From positions 1-43,645 of the forward strand of contig CAZYAN010000035.1 of the NCBI GenBank assembly GCA_964645585.1: DNA of 43,645 nt, read 5' to 3'. The notes under the pieces were generated by a model. That model was not told the DNA's origin. It did not search any database and saw only the letters and a program-made list of their open reading frames with translations. The translations under genes were made by a program, and so were the position numbers. Shown here in pieces: positions 1 through 7,739 of the stretch. The stretch comes from DATGSL01 sp964645585 (lineage in GTDB: Bacteria; Verrucomicrobiota; Verrucomicrobiia; Opitutales; T3Sed10-336). Each line of letters opens with the position of its first letter. Positions within the stretch are counted from its first letter, which is position 1.

Positions 1-54
1 CCAAGCACCAAGCACCAAGCACCAAGCACCAAGCACCAAGCACCAAGCACCAAG
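1..54. repeat. Heptamer tandem repeat directly 3' of cysQ
   Basis: About seven copies of the 7-bp unit CCAAGCA run from the window edge to the base before the cysQ stop codon. Read in the direction of cysQ, the gene ends in TAG and the next base begins CTTGGTG CTTGGTG. The last codons of cysQ (GGTGCTTAG) already look like the repeat. The array may continue beyond the window. It resembles heptanucleotide STRR sequences known from heterocystous cyanobacteria, but no function is visible. Confidence 0.9.
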
Positions 55-861
55 CTAAGCACCAGAAACATCCCGAAGGGATACCTCAAAATCCGGATCG
101 CCGCGGGTGAGAAGGGCGGGATTGCGAATGTCCTTTTTGTTGTAGGCAAGGCGCGCTCCATTGAGATCGCTGACGATGCCGCCGGCGGTTTCAACAACGC
201 ACTGGGCCGCGGCGGTATCCCATTCCATGGTTGGAACATCCCGAAGGTAGACATCGGCCGCGCCCTCCGCGATGAGGCAGAATTTCAGCGAACTTCCCAT
301 GCTGCGAGTTTCCGCTTCCGGATAAGCGGCCAGCAGCTTACCTACCATCGGTCCGGCGTGGTCGCGGCTGGCAACGATCGTCAGCGGCGGCTCCCGCAAC
401 GCATGTCCGCGCGGCGCCGAGCGAGTCTTGATTGGCTGAGGTTCACCCTCGTTTGTCTGCTTAAACGAGCCGATGCCCGATTCCGCGAGATAACTTATTT
501 TCTGGGCGGGAACGTAAACAACCCCCATTACAGGCTTCCCGTGCGAGATCAGCGCGATGTTTACCGTGAATTCGCCGGTCTGCTTGATAAATTCCTTCGT
601 CCCGTCAAGCGGGTCGACGACCCAATATCGCGTCCAGCTCTGACGCGCCCCGTATTCGGGAACGGTCGCCTCCTCTGACATCACCGGCATATCAGGCGTC
701 AGTTCCCGCAAGCTCTCGCTGATGAGTTTGTGGGCGGCCTTGTCGGCAAGTGTGAGCGGCGAATCATCCGCTTTATAATCAACTGGGTGATCCTTTCCGT
801 AAAACCGGAGAATCTCGCCGCCCGCCTGAATGGCGATTTGTCTGACTTGCTGGAGGAACAT
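55..861 (-). CDS. cysQ: 3'(2'),5'-bisphosphate nucleotidase (CysQ family)
   Basis: Predicted cytosolic, Mg-dependent phosphatase that removes the 3' phosphate from PAP/PAPS-type nucleotides, a by-product of sulfate assimilation and sulfotransfer. The 268-residue protein has the usual family length. Metal-binding motifs of the inositol monophosphatase superfamily are visible: the SEEA acidic pair near residues 62-65, DPLDGTKEF at 83-91, and the C-terminal EWDTAAAQ segment near 211. The start is ATG with a purine-rich AAAGGGAAACC stretch just upstream. The gene lies between two opposed heptamer arrays, one touching its stop codon. It follows the epimerase gene on the same strand after 114 bp, so co-transcription is possible. 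A broader inositol-phosphatase function cannot be excluded, but the CysQ signature is good. Confidence 0.88.
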   Translation of the reverse strand: MFLQQVRQIAIQAGGEILRFYGKDHPVDYKADDSPLTLADKAAHKLISESLRELTPDMPVMSEEATVPEYGARQSWTRYWVVDPLDGTKEFIKQTGEFTVNIALISHGKPVMGVVYVPAQKISYLAESGIGSFKQTNEGEPQPIKTRSAPRGHALREPPLTIVASRDHAGPMVGKLLAAYPEAETRSMGSSLKFCLIAEGAADVYLRDVPTMEWDTAAAQCVVETAGGIVSDLNGARLAYNKKDIRNPALLTRGDPDFEVSLRDVSGA

Positions 862-878
862 GGTTTCCCTTTGGGATG

Positions 879-908
879 TGCTTGGTGCCTAGTGCTTGGT
901 GCTTGGTG
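879..908. repeat. Heptamer repeat upstream of cysQ, inverted to the 1-54 array
   Basis: About four units of the TGCTTGG type, one degenerate (TGCCTAG). This is the reverse complement of the CCAAGCA array at 1-54, so cysQ lies between two inverted copies. The array sits in the 114-bp gap between the epimerase stop codon and the cysQ start. If transcribed through, the two arrays could pair. Confidence 0.8.
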
Positions 909-975
909 TGATTGATGGGGGATGGCGGACGAGGCGAAGAGGGCCGTCGGAATCTCAGGGCCGCTTTTCGCGTTC

Positions 976-1971
976 TTATCTGGCGCGGACACCTTCTTTG
1001 CTCGTTTCGTTAAACCATTCGACGAAGCGCTCGATTCCTTCGGAAAAGGAAAGTGTCGGTTGGTAGGCGAGGGACTTTTGAGCCTTTTCGACCGAAGCCC
1101 ATGTGCGCGGAACGTCGCCGGGCTGGTCCGGAAGGCGATTCAGCTGGGCCTGTTCACCGACGGCGCCCTCAATCGCCCGCACCATTTCCGCGAGCGTCAC
1201 AGTCGCGTCGTTGCCGAGGTTGAAGATTTCGAAGTCCGAGCCGGTGTAGTCGATGGCGCCGAGAATTCCGGAGACGGTATCGCTGACAAATGTATAGTCG
1301 CGGCTCGTGGAGCCGTCGCCGAAGTACGAGATCGGTTTTCCTTCCGAAATCAATCGAGTGAATTTATGGATCGCAAGATCCGGACGCTGGCGTGGCCCGT
1401 AAACAGTGAAAAAGCGCAACGCGACAAAGCGGATCTTGTATAAGTGAGCGTATACATGACCCAGCAGTTCGCCGCTGACCTTGGTGCTGGCGTACGGGCT
1501 GATCGGCTGGAGCACATGGTCATCCTCGCGCCAGGGGACGTTTGGGTTGACGCCGTAGACGCTGGATGAACTGGCGAAAACAAATTGCGGCGTCCCCCAC
1601 TCTTTCGCGAGTTCGAGGAGGTTTTGGGTGCCGCGGACATTGACCTCCTGGTAGCCGACAGGATCTTCGATCGATGGCCGGACGCCGGCGCGCGCGGCCA
1701 AGTGAACAATGCAGGAAAAATCGCCGGAAAGCTCGCGCCGCATGCCATCCAGATCGCGAATATCGAGACGGTGCAGCGTGAAGGCCGGGTTTTTGCGATG
1801 GGGCGCGAGGTTGCGCTCTTTTATTTCCGGATCATAAAACGGGTCGAAGTTGTCGATCACGGTCACGCGACGGCCGTCAGCGAGGAGGCGGTCGACTAGA
1901 TGGCTCCCGATAAATCCGGCGCCCCCGGTGACGAGAATGGAAGAGGTGGAACTCGAGTTTGTTGCTTTCAA
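976..1971 (-). CDS. NAD-dependent epimerase, UDP-glucuronate 4-epimerase-like
   Basis: Extended short-chain dehydrogenase that probably interconverts UDP-glucuronate and UDP-galacturonate in the cytosol, supplying acidic sugars for surface polysaccharide. The 331 residues show the NAD motif GGAGFIGSH at 16-24, the catalytic Ser cluster at 134-137 and YASTK at 160-164. The ARAGVRPS segment (93-100), QRPDLAIHKF and the C-terminal PGDVPRTWA stretch are typical of the CapI/LspL group of UDP-GlcA epimerases. The start is TTG because no ATG or GTG precedes the nucleotide-binding motif in this frame. No clear ribosome binding site is visible, so the start is the weakest part of the call. Neighbours (GbsR-type regulator, O-antigen ligase, glmS) fit an envelope polysaccharide role. 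Confidence 0.85.
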   Translation of the reverse strand: MKATNSSSTSSILVTGGAGFIGSHLVDRLLADGRRVTVIDNFDPFYDPEIKERNLAPHRKNPAFTLHRLDIRDLDGMRRELSGDFSCIVHLAARAGVRPSIEDPVGYQEVNVRGTQNLLELAKEWGTPQFVFASSSSVYGVNPNVPWREDDHVLQPISPYASTKVSGELLGHVYAHLYKIRFVALRFFTVYGPRQRPDLAIHKFTRLISEGKPISYFGDGSTSRDYTFVSDTVSGILGAIDYTGSDFEIFNLGNDATVTLAEMVRAIEGAVGEQAQLNRLPDQPGDVPRTWASVEKAQKSLAYQPTLSFSEGIERFVEWFNETSKEGVRAR

Positions 1972-2161
1972 AATGTGAAACTTTGTCCGAATCGCAGTCC
2001 ACGAATCGGCGAATCAAGGCCGGAAATTCTACTCGAGGGACTCGCTGCCATGCAATCCCGACACAGCGCTAAAAGCGGCGATGTTCATGTAACAGGGTTT
2101 CCGCGAGGGCTCCGGTCGGGGGCTGCCCGGCGAATCGATGGTGTATTAGACCCTTTCTGCA

Positions 2162-2680
2162 TCATTTAACAAATCGCAGAAGGACCGGCAGAAGGCGCCG
2201 CGACAGCTTCTGGAGGCGATCGAGACGTTTGACACACCGATGGAAGTGCTGCTTATCCGATCCGTCGTCTATCGCGTCGATCAGGTTCTCCATCCGCTCG
2301 ATTCTCTCGCGACTGCTCTGAATATGCGGTTCAATTTCTTCCTGAATAAATCCTGTAACAACCTTCCGTAAAACCTCCTCGGCCACGTAGTGATCCCGGC
2401 GCTCGCCCGGCACGTAGACGGTTTTTACCGCTCGAAGTCCTCGCAGTTGCTTCAGGCCTTGGCTCGCCGATCCGGTGCTGATTTTGAGCCGACGCACGAT
2501 CGCGTCCATCGAAAGCGGCTCCGGACTGAGGTACAAGAGCCCGTAGATCTCACCGATTGATCGAGGCTGACCGAGCAATTGCGCCACGCGGACGAAAAAC
2601 TCGAGCATCTCAACCTCCAGCTCCGTGCGAATGGAAGAAGCCGCCACGGCGGGAGCTGAACCTTTATCAGTGATCTCCAT
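2162..2680 (-). CDS. GbsR/MarR-family HTH transcriptional regulator
   Basis: 172-residue DNA-binding protein. The segment after about residue 25 (VRVAQLLGQPRSIGEIYGLL) and the winged-helix core (LSMDAIVRRLKISTGSASQG, then the LKQLRGLRAVKTV wing) match the GbsR-like branch of MarR regulators. Members of this branch often control osmolyte or envelope polysaccharide genes. The C-terminal third is helical and charged, as expected for a dimerisation region. It is transcribed in the same direction as the epimerase gene 190 bp downstream, so that gene is a possible target, but no operator was identified. The ATG start is well placed before the conserved region. The ligand is unknown. Confidence 0.75.
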   Translation of the reverse strand: MEITDKGSAPAVAASSIRTELEVEMLEFFVRVAQLLGQPRSIGEIYGLLYLSPEPLSMDAIVRRLKISTGSASQGLKQLRGLRAVKTVYVPGERRDHYVAEEVLRKVVTGFIQEEIEPHIQSSRERIERMENLIDAIDDGSDKQHFHRCVKRLDRLQKLSRRLLPVLLRFVK

Positions 2681-2719
2681 TTCAAAAGCGGTGACTCAAG
2701 TCACAGCCGTGCAGAAAAT

Positions 2720-2739
2720 AACCACAAAGGGCACAGAGA
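2720..2739. repeat. Left inverted repeat of the GxxExxY unit
   Basis: The string AACCACAAAGGGCACAGAGA precedes the GxxExxY gene. Its imperfect reverse complement (TTCTTTGTGACCTTTGTGGTT) follows the gene at 3206-3226. Together they bound a unit of about 507 bp. Confidence 0.7.
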
Positions 2740-2818
2740 GCGCAAAAAATTGTCGAGCTGACGCCAATATTCAGGCAACCTTCCGGTTCATTCATAGAAC
2801 TTCCCGAATACCCTCATT

Positions 2819-3187
2819 ATGAATAAGATTCTATCCCTCTGCGATCAAATCCGTCAGACTTCCTATGCCATTCACACTTATCACGGTCATGGCCACTTGG
2901 AGAAAGTCTATGAGAACGCGTTGGCGAACCGCTTAAAGAAGCGGGGGCTTGAGGTCGATCAACAAGCACCGCTCCAGGTCTTCGATGAAGACGGAACCAT
3001 TATTGGGGAATATTTTGCTGACTTGTTGGTTGAAGGGACCCTGATCGTGGAGCTGAAGACTGCGAAGAATCTGGCGCCCGAGCATGAAGCTCAGATTCTA
3101 GGTTATTTAAAATCAGCGAGACTTCATCATGGGTTGCTGATAAATTTCGGCTCCTACAAGTTCCAGATTCGTAAGTTTGCGCTCTAG
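2819..3187 (+). CDS. GxxExxY family protein
   Basis: 122-residue soluble protein of the GxxExxY family, whose biochemical role is not established. The signature motif is GHLEKVY at residues 25-31. Further conserved stretches are EYFADLLVEGTLIVELKTAK (61-80) and EAQILGYLK; the E-L-K arrangement recalls PD-(D/E)XK nuclease-fold proteins, which is only a family-level suggestion. The ATG start has no obvious ribosome binding site. The gene stands alone between two inverted repeats built on AACCACAAAGG, and its composition is more AT-rich than its neighbours. Both points suggest acquisition as a discrete cassette rather than membership of a local pathway. Confidence 0.85.
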   Translation: MNKILSLCDQIRQTSYAIHTYHGHGHLEKVYENALANRLKKRGLEVDQQAPLQVFDEDGTIIGEYFADLLVEGTLIVELKTAKNLAPEHEAQILGYLKSARLHHGLLINFGSYKFQIRKFAL

Positions 3188-3479
3188 CACCCCGTGCCCC
3201 TTGTGTTCTTTGTGACCTTTGTGGTTGAAGAATGCTCTGTCGCCCCGCGTCGTCCAAGCAGGCTTCGCCCCGTCACTTCCCGTATTCTTTCGGAATGTGC
3301 TTGGTTCGTTGTGCTTGGTGCTCAGTCTTGGCGGTTTCTGAACCGTCGCTGAACGGTAATTACCGCCTCAGCTTTTCCCTGAGAGTCGATGGAGGGGGAT
3401 TTGTTCATTTATTTCAAGAAAAAATGAAAATTCTTTGGCTGCTAGGGAATCACCCTGTGGCGGCTGCCTCATCACCCTC
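3188..3479. other. Intergenic stretch with repeats, no gene seen
   Basis: This stretch between the GxxExxY gene and the hairpin repeat holds no convincing gene. It contains the right inverted repeat of the GxxExxY unit. At about 3300-3340 it has a degenerate heptamer series (GCTTGGT, TCGTTGT, GCTTGGT, GCTCAGT, CTTGGCG) related to the array at 879-908. Open frames across it have no coding signature. Confidence 0.6.
3206..3226. repeat. Right inverted repeat of the GxxExxY unit
   Basis: TTCTTTGTGACCTTTGTGGTT is the imperfect reverse complement of the repeat at 2720-2739. It begins about 18 bp after the GxxExxY stop codon. Confidence 0.7.
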
Positions 3480-3501
3480 CGAATCTTCGGCGGAAGATTC
3501 G
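3480..3501. repeat. REP-like hairpin repeat abutting a stop codon
   Basis: CGAATCTTC (3480-3488), loop GGCG, then GAAGATTCG (3493-3501): a perfect 9-bp stem. On the minus strand it starts at the base after the TAG stop of the membrane protein gene, reading GTAGCGAATCTTC. The same GTAGCGAATCTTC string recurs in the tandem copies near 7.95 kb, so the stop codon itself appears to be part of the repeat. Confidence 0.85.
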
Positions 3502-4104
3502 CTACGCGCGCTGTTTCGTGAGGAAAACCATGTGTCCGCGGCCGCAGAAAGTGATGATTACGGGAAAAACGATCACGACGACGTTCACCAGGAGGGGGAT
3601 TTTGATCCCGCCCAGCAAGTAGCCAACCAATCCCACAACAACCGCCATCGCCGGCAGCTTCCACTCGACGTTTGTTATTACGCCGACGAGCGTCCCGGCC
3701 GCGATGCCGTAGACCGCCAGCAACGGGTCCGACAAGAAGAAGGTCAGACCCCAGACGAAAAAGACCGGCGCCAGGAAATACGTCCTGCCGCGATGCCGGC
3801 GGACCGTTTGAAGCAGCAGCGCAAATAAGAGAATCCCGATCCGCCAGCCAAGCAATTTCCACTCCCCGCCTTCAAGAGGCGTGATCGCGTATTCATAGAG
3901 AAGGAAGCAGCCTCCGTATGCACGAGCCAGATCAAACCAATTTTGCCACGCCAGCAGCCCCCGAAGCAGGTTGAAATCTCCAGCCGTCCGCTGATGGGCA
4001 AGTTCTCGCTTCACGGACTCTTTTATCCAAAGCGACGGCGGAAAGCACAGCAATACCAACGCGGCGACGAATGCCGGCCAATCGAAGGTCAACAACGAGG
4101 TCAT
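3502..4104 (-). CDS. Hypothetical integral membrane protein
   Basis: 200-residue protein with about five predicted hydrophobic segments (roughly residues 5-25, 60-75, 85-100, 108-140 and 150-190) and few charged loops. I do not recognise the family. Its ATG overlaps the stop codon of a 45-codon ORF (TAATG), which itself lies 9 bp after the O-antigen ligase gene. It is therefore probably the last gene of a short operon with that ligase, and an accessory role in polysaccharide polymerisation or transfer is a guess from position only. No ribosome binding site precedes the ATG, consistent with translational coupling. Its last codons and stop run into a REP-like repeat, so the C-terminus may have been altered by the repeat. 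Confidence 0.7.
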   Translation of the reverse strand: MTSLLTFDWPAFVAALVLLCFPPSLWIKESVKRELAHQRTAGDFNLLRGLLAWQNWFDLARAYGGCFLLYEYAITPLEGGEWKLLGWRIGILLFALLLQTVRRHRGRTYFLAPVFFVWGLTFFLSDPLLAVYGIAAGTLVGVITNVEWKLPAMAVVVGLVGYLLGGIKIPLLVNVVVIVFPVIITFCGRGHMVFLTKQRA

Positions 4105-4241
4105 TATAATGGCGGAGACAAAACGGGACGGTCACATTGCCCGACAAGCCCGTCAATCGAAAAGGTTTGTGCGAAGCCGAATCTTCCGAAAAGATTGCTG
4201 GCCGACGCGATTGTTTCAGCGATGACCCGCGCCTTGGCCAT
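4104..4241 (-). CDS. Possible 45-aa small ORF coupled to membrane protein gene
   Basis: Small reading frame starting MAKARVIAETIASASNLFGR. It has a GGGGG stretch directly before its ATG. It begins 9 bp after the O-antigen ligase stop codon and ends in TAATG, where the TAA stop overlaps the start of the next gene. The layout is what a translated linking ORF in an operon would look like. No homologue is recognised, and part of the sequence (AATCTTCCGAAAAGATT) may be a decayed hairpin repeat, so it could be non-coding. Confidence 0.35.
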   Translation of the reverse strand: MAKARVIAETIASASNLFGRFGFAQTFSIDGLVGQCDRPVLSPPL

Positions 4242-4250
4242 CCCCCGACG

Positions 4251-5756
4251 TTAAGCCGCCTCCCGGTGCCTCCGTAACTCAACATAACGAAGACTGACGG
4301 CCAAAGCAGCACCGGCGGTGACGAGAATCGCCGGATTTTGCAGAATAAAATCGCCGAGAGAATGCCCGATGATCAGGAGAATTCCGGCGACCGTCCAAAA
4401 GGCGATCGGCTGGCGAAGCCCGCTCTTGCGCCAAAGGGCGACCAGCCAGCCCAAGAACCCCGCCAGGAACAAGGAAACTCCTGCCACGCCATACTCCGCC
4501 GGATACTGGATCCAGTCATTATGGGCGTACTCCCAAATCATGTAGATCCTTCGGCGTTTGCGGCCGACTTCGATGTAGTGGATTTCGGGATACTCCTGTT
4601 GATATTTCGGGAAGGCGAATTCGAAACTGCCGGCACCCCAGCCAAACAACCATTCGTCCTTGAACATTTCGGCGGTCGCGCGGGAGGCAAGAATGCGATG
4701 GTCGACAGACGTCCCGCCCTTATCTTCAACCAAATTCTGGAGCCGGTCAAAAACCCGTTCCGGACCAGCAACGGCGATGAAAACAGACGCGAACAGCACC
4801 AGCAGACCGAGAAAAACCGATGAAACCATCGAACTCTCTCGCAGCCGGTTCCAGCGCCACGCCTGGATCAGCGTATAACCGATCGAAAGCAGCAAGAGAA
4901 CAATGGCTCCGATCATTCCTCCTCGGGATCCAGAAAAGAGAACCGCCGTAAAAATGACGGTTGCCAGAAAGAAAAAGACCGGACTTTTGTCTCCGCCGCG
5001 CTTGTTCGTTTTCCAGGCTCGCTCGCGGGCGTAAAAATAGAACCCGATCGTCAGAGCGAGCACGAGGTTCAAGTAAGCGGCGGCATGATTGCGATAAATG
5101 AAGGATGCGTAAAATTCTTCGCTGGCCGACGGGATTGTCCAAAAAATCTTTTCAGCTCCCGTGAAGAACTGCGCGAACGCCACGCTCGCGAGGACGAAAG
5201 CGTTGATGGCCAGCAGCACGAACAGCACCCGCAAGGACTTCGACCGCTCGATGAAGAGCTTGATCGTCCAGATTGTCAGGAAAACCGACGCGAAAACCAT
5301 CATTCGCCGATACGGTCCCGCCTTCTCGAACGGTGTGTCCATACTCGATGGAAGCCATTCGATATGATCGATCGGGAGCATCCAATACTCCTTCCCAAGC
5401 AGCAGCGACCGGTAAGCAGGGTTCAACGCCTGCACGTAGATATATCCGAGAATGGCAAGTCCGAGCCAAACGCTGCCCGACCTCACCACCTTTTTCCATG
5501 CGGCCGGTTTTGGAATGATCCGCGTGCTCGGCGGATTAAGAATGAAGGCCAGCAGAAATGTGCCCGCGGAAAGGCCGAGACTGACCCATTGCTCCCGCAA
5601 GTGCATCGTTCCCAGCGCCCATGGAAGAAAAATCAGGTGCGCCGCGACCAGCGTCAGGACAACTTTCTCCCGCCAATGGATCGGCGGAGGCGATGCCTTG
5701 ACGATGGTTTCGTCCGCCGCGGGTTCCGGGAGCTTCTGAATGTCGGTTTGTGTCAT
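4251..5756 (-). CDS. O-antigen ligase / Wzy-like polymerase, paralogue 1
   Basis: Polytopic inner-membrane protein of the WaaL/Wzy_C superfamily, expected to ligate or polymerise undecaprenyl-linked glycans at the periplasmic face. The 501 residues from the ATG chosen here contain about 10-12 hydrophobic helices. The family region carries LFSGSRGGMIGA with its conserved Arg and, before the last helices, GWGAGSFEF followed by EYAHNDWIQYPAEYG, which holds the His-Asn-Asp typical of the large periplasmic loop. A TTG 17 codons upstream (5807) is an alternative start; neither has a clear ribosome binding site. It precedes the 45-codon ORF and the small membrane protein gene in a likely operon. It is clearly similar along its length to the second ligase at 23.8-25.3 kb. 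Confidence 0.85.
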   Translation of the reverse strand: MTQTDIQKLPEPAADETIVKASPPPIHWREKVVLTLVAAHLIFLPWALGTMHLREQWVSLGLSAGTFLLAFILNPPSTRIIPKPAAWKKVVRSGSVWLGLAILGYIYVQALNPAYRSLLLGKEYWMLPIDHIEWLPSSMDTPFEKAGPYRRMMVFASVFLTIWTIKLFIERSKSLRVLFVLLAINAFVLASVAFAQFFTGAEKIFWTIPSASEEFYASFIYRNHAAAYLNLVLALTIGFYFYARERAWKTNKRGGDKSPVFFFLATVIFTAVLFSGSRGGMIGAIVLLLLSIGYTLIQAWRWNRLRESSMVSSVFLGLLVLFASVFIAVAGPERVFDRLQNLVEDKGGTSVDHRILASRATAEMFKDEWLFGWGAGSFEFAFPKYQQEYPEIHYIEVGRKRRRIYMIWEYAHNDWIQYPAEYGVAGVSLFLAGFLGWLVALWRKSGLRQPIAFWTVAGILLIIGHSLGDFILQNPAILVTAGAALAVSLRYVELRRHREAA

Positions 5757-5860
5757 TTCAGGCGGAGGCAGGGGAAAATCAGGTAGCCATTTTTCCGGCA
5801 AACGCAAGGTGCGTTTCTCGTTGCAGCCACGAGAGAAGGAACTTCAGGGCGCCTCGGTCT

Positions 5861-5885
5861 AAAATTCCAAATCCAAAATCCAAAA
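5861..5885. repeat. Heptamer repeat directly 3' of glmS
   Basis: Read in the glmS direction, the TAA stop is followed at once by TTTTGGA TTTTGGA TTTGGAA TTTT, a 7-bp periodic array with a TTGG core. This is the second of three arrays in the window anchored exactly at a stop codon. Confidence 0.8.
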
Positions 5886-7739
5886 TTATTCCACTGTCAC
5901 GCTCTTCGCGAGGTTTCGAGGCTTGTCGATCTCGCACCCTAGCTCAGCGGCGATGAAGTAGGCCAGCAACTGAAGCGGGATCACCGCCAGCAGCGGCATC
6001 AAAAGATCCGCGCAGCGCGGCAGGTAAATCACATCGCCGGCAATCTCCTCGAGCCCGGTTTTCCCTTCAGTCGTCACGGCGATCACCGGACCGCCGCGCG
6101 CCTTCACTTCCTCCATGTTGCTCTGGTTTTTCTCAAAAACCGCGTCATCCGGCGCAAGGAAGACCGACGGCAGCGTCTCGTCGATCAGCGCAAGATGGCC
6201 GTGCTTCAACTCCGCGCTGGGATGTCCCTCCGCGAACAAATACGAAATCTCCTTCAGCTTCAATGCGCCCTCCAGTGCAACCGGAAAGTTGCCTTGCCTG
6301 CCGAGAAACAGCATCCCTTTGGCACCCGCATATTTTTTGGCGATCGCCCGGATCTGATCCGCTTGGCGCAGGACGAGCCGGATCTTCTCAGGCAGCCCCT
6401 GCAACTCCTCGATGATCCGCCCTCCATCAGCATACGACAAATGCCGCACTCGTCCGAGCAACAGGGCCACCAGTGCGAGAATTGTTACTTGCGACGTGAA
6501 CGATTTCGTCGCTGCCACGCCGATCTCCTGCCCCGCATGCATGTAAATGCCGCCGTCACTTTCACGCGCGATGCTGCTCCCGACGTTGTTGCAGATCCCA
6601 AGTGTTCGGTGCCCCTTTCGCCGGCTCTCGCGCAAGGCGGCCAGCGTATCGGCGGTCTCACCGCTCTGGCTGACGGCAAACACCAGCGTGTTCTTCTCCA
6701 TCGGCGGATTCCCGTAGCGGAACTCGCTCGCGAACTCGACCTCAACGGGAACCTTCGCCAAGGTTTCGATCAGATGCTCCCCGACCATCGCCGCATGGCG
6801 CGCCGATCCGCATCCGATCAGGACGACGCGATCAATCTCCCGCAACTCGCGCGGCGTCATGTTCAATCCGCCGAATTTCGCCGTCGCCTCGTCAACCGAC
6901 AGCCGCCCCCGCATCGCATCACTCACCGCGTCCGGCTGCTCAAAAATTTCCTTCAGCATAAAATGCGGAAAAGGCCCTTTTCCGCCGCCGTCTGGCGCGA
7001 GCTCAACCGTGCGGATGTTTCCTCTTCCCGAATCGTGCGCGCCTTCCGAAAAGAATCGGTAGCCGTCGGCGCGGACACAAACCAAGTCGTGGTCACTGAG
7101 AAAAATCGCTTCGCGGGTGTACGGAGCGAGCGCCGCTCCATCACTTGCCAAGAAATGTTCGCCTTTGCCGATCCCCAAGACAAGCGGACTTCCCAGACGC
7201 GCCCCGGCCAAATATCCCGGGAGCGCCCGGTGCATCACCGCCAGGCCATAGGTCCCCTTCACCCGATCGAGCGCCATGCGCAGGGCCTCGATCAGCCGCT
7301 CCGGACTCGCTTCCCCGCCGAGCCCGGTCCAGGCATCGCCGATCAGGCGGGCAAGCACTTCGGTGTCGGTCTCGGAAGCAAATTCGTGCCCTTGGTCGAT
7401 CAAAGCCGCGCGCAAGTCGCGATGGTTTTCGATGACGCCATTGTGGACGATCGCCAAGTCGCCGGACTGGTCGAAATGCGGGTGGGCATTTTCATCGGTC
7501 GGCTTGCCGTGAGTCGCCCAGCGAGTGTGACTGATGCCGCAGGTGCCGCCGAGCGGTTCAGCGTCCAAGGCGGCGGCGAGGTTGGCGATCGGCCCCGCCC
7601 GCTTCCGCGCGCGCACGTTCGCGCCATCGGACACAGCCATTCCGGCCGAATCGTAACCGCGATACTCAAGCCGCCGCAATCCGCTCAAAAGAATCGGCGC
7701 CGCCTCCGACCGCCCCGCGTATCCGATGATGCCGCACAT
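5886..7739 (-). CDS. glmS: Glutamine-fructose-6-phosphate aminotransferase (isomerising)
   Basis: Cytosolic enzyme making glucosamine-6-phosphate from fructose-6-phosphate and glutamine, the entry to UDP-GlcNAc for peptidoglycan, lipid A and exopolysaccharide. The 617 residues match the family (about 609 in E. coli). The start is fixed by MCGIIGYAG, in which Cys2 becomes the N-terminal nucleophile of the glutaminase domain; LEYRGYDSAGMAV follows. Two SIS sugar-isomerase domains fill the second half (IGCGSARHAAMVGEHLIE and later FLGRQGNFPVALEGALKLKE). The C-terminus CEIDKPRNLAKSVTVE is classical. The same frame stays open upstream through a repeat and an assembly gap, but that extension is spurious. 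The gene is divergent from the repeat-protein/Mla operon and its stop abuts a heptamer array. Confidence 0.97.
   Translation of the reverse strand: MCGIIGYAGRSEAAPILLSGLRRLEYRGYDSAGMAVSDGANVRARKRAGPIANLAAALDAEPLGGTCGISHTRWATHGKPTDENAHPHFDQSGDLAIVHNGVIENHRDLRAALIDQGHEFASETDTEVLARLIGDAWTGLGGEASPERLIEALRMALDRVKGTYGLAVMHRALPGYLAGARLGSPLVLGIGKGEHFLASDGAALAPYTREAIFLSDHDLVCVRADGYRFFSEGAHDSGRGNIRTVELAPDGGGKGPFPHFMLKEIFEQPDAVSDAMRGRLSVDEATAKFGGLNMTPRELREIDRVVLIGCGSARHAAMVGEHLIETLAKVPVEVEFASEFRYGNPPMEKNTLVFAVSQSGETADTLAALRESRRKGHRTLGICNNVGSSIARESDGGIYMHAGQEIGVAATKSFTSQVTILALVALLLGRVRHLSYADGGRIIEELQGLPEKIRLVLRQADQIRAIAKKYAGAKGMLFLGRQGNFPVALEGALKLKEISYLFAEGHPSAELKHGHLALIDETLPSVFLAPDDAVFEKNQSNMEEVKARGGPVIAVTTEGKTGLEEIAGDVIYLPRCADLLMPLLAVIPLQLLAYFIAAELGCEIDKPRNLAKSVTVE

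Noticed and set aside
3232..3828. Plus-strand frame over the membrane protein gene
   Set aside because: It starts in repeat-rich intergenic DNA and continues antisense to a hydrophobic protein with clear membrane helices; translation is charged low-complexity.
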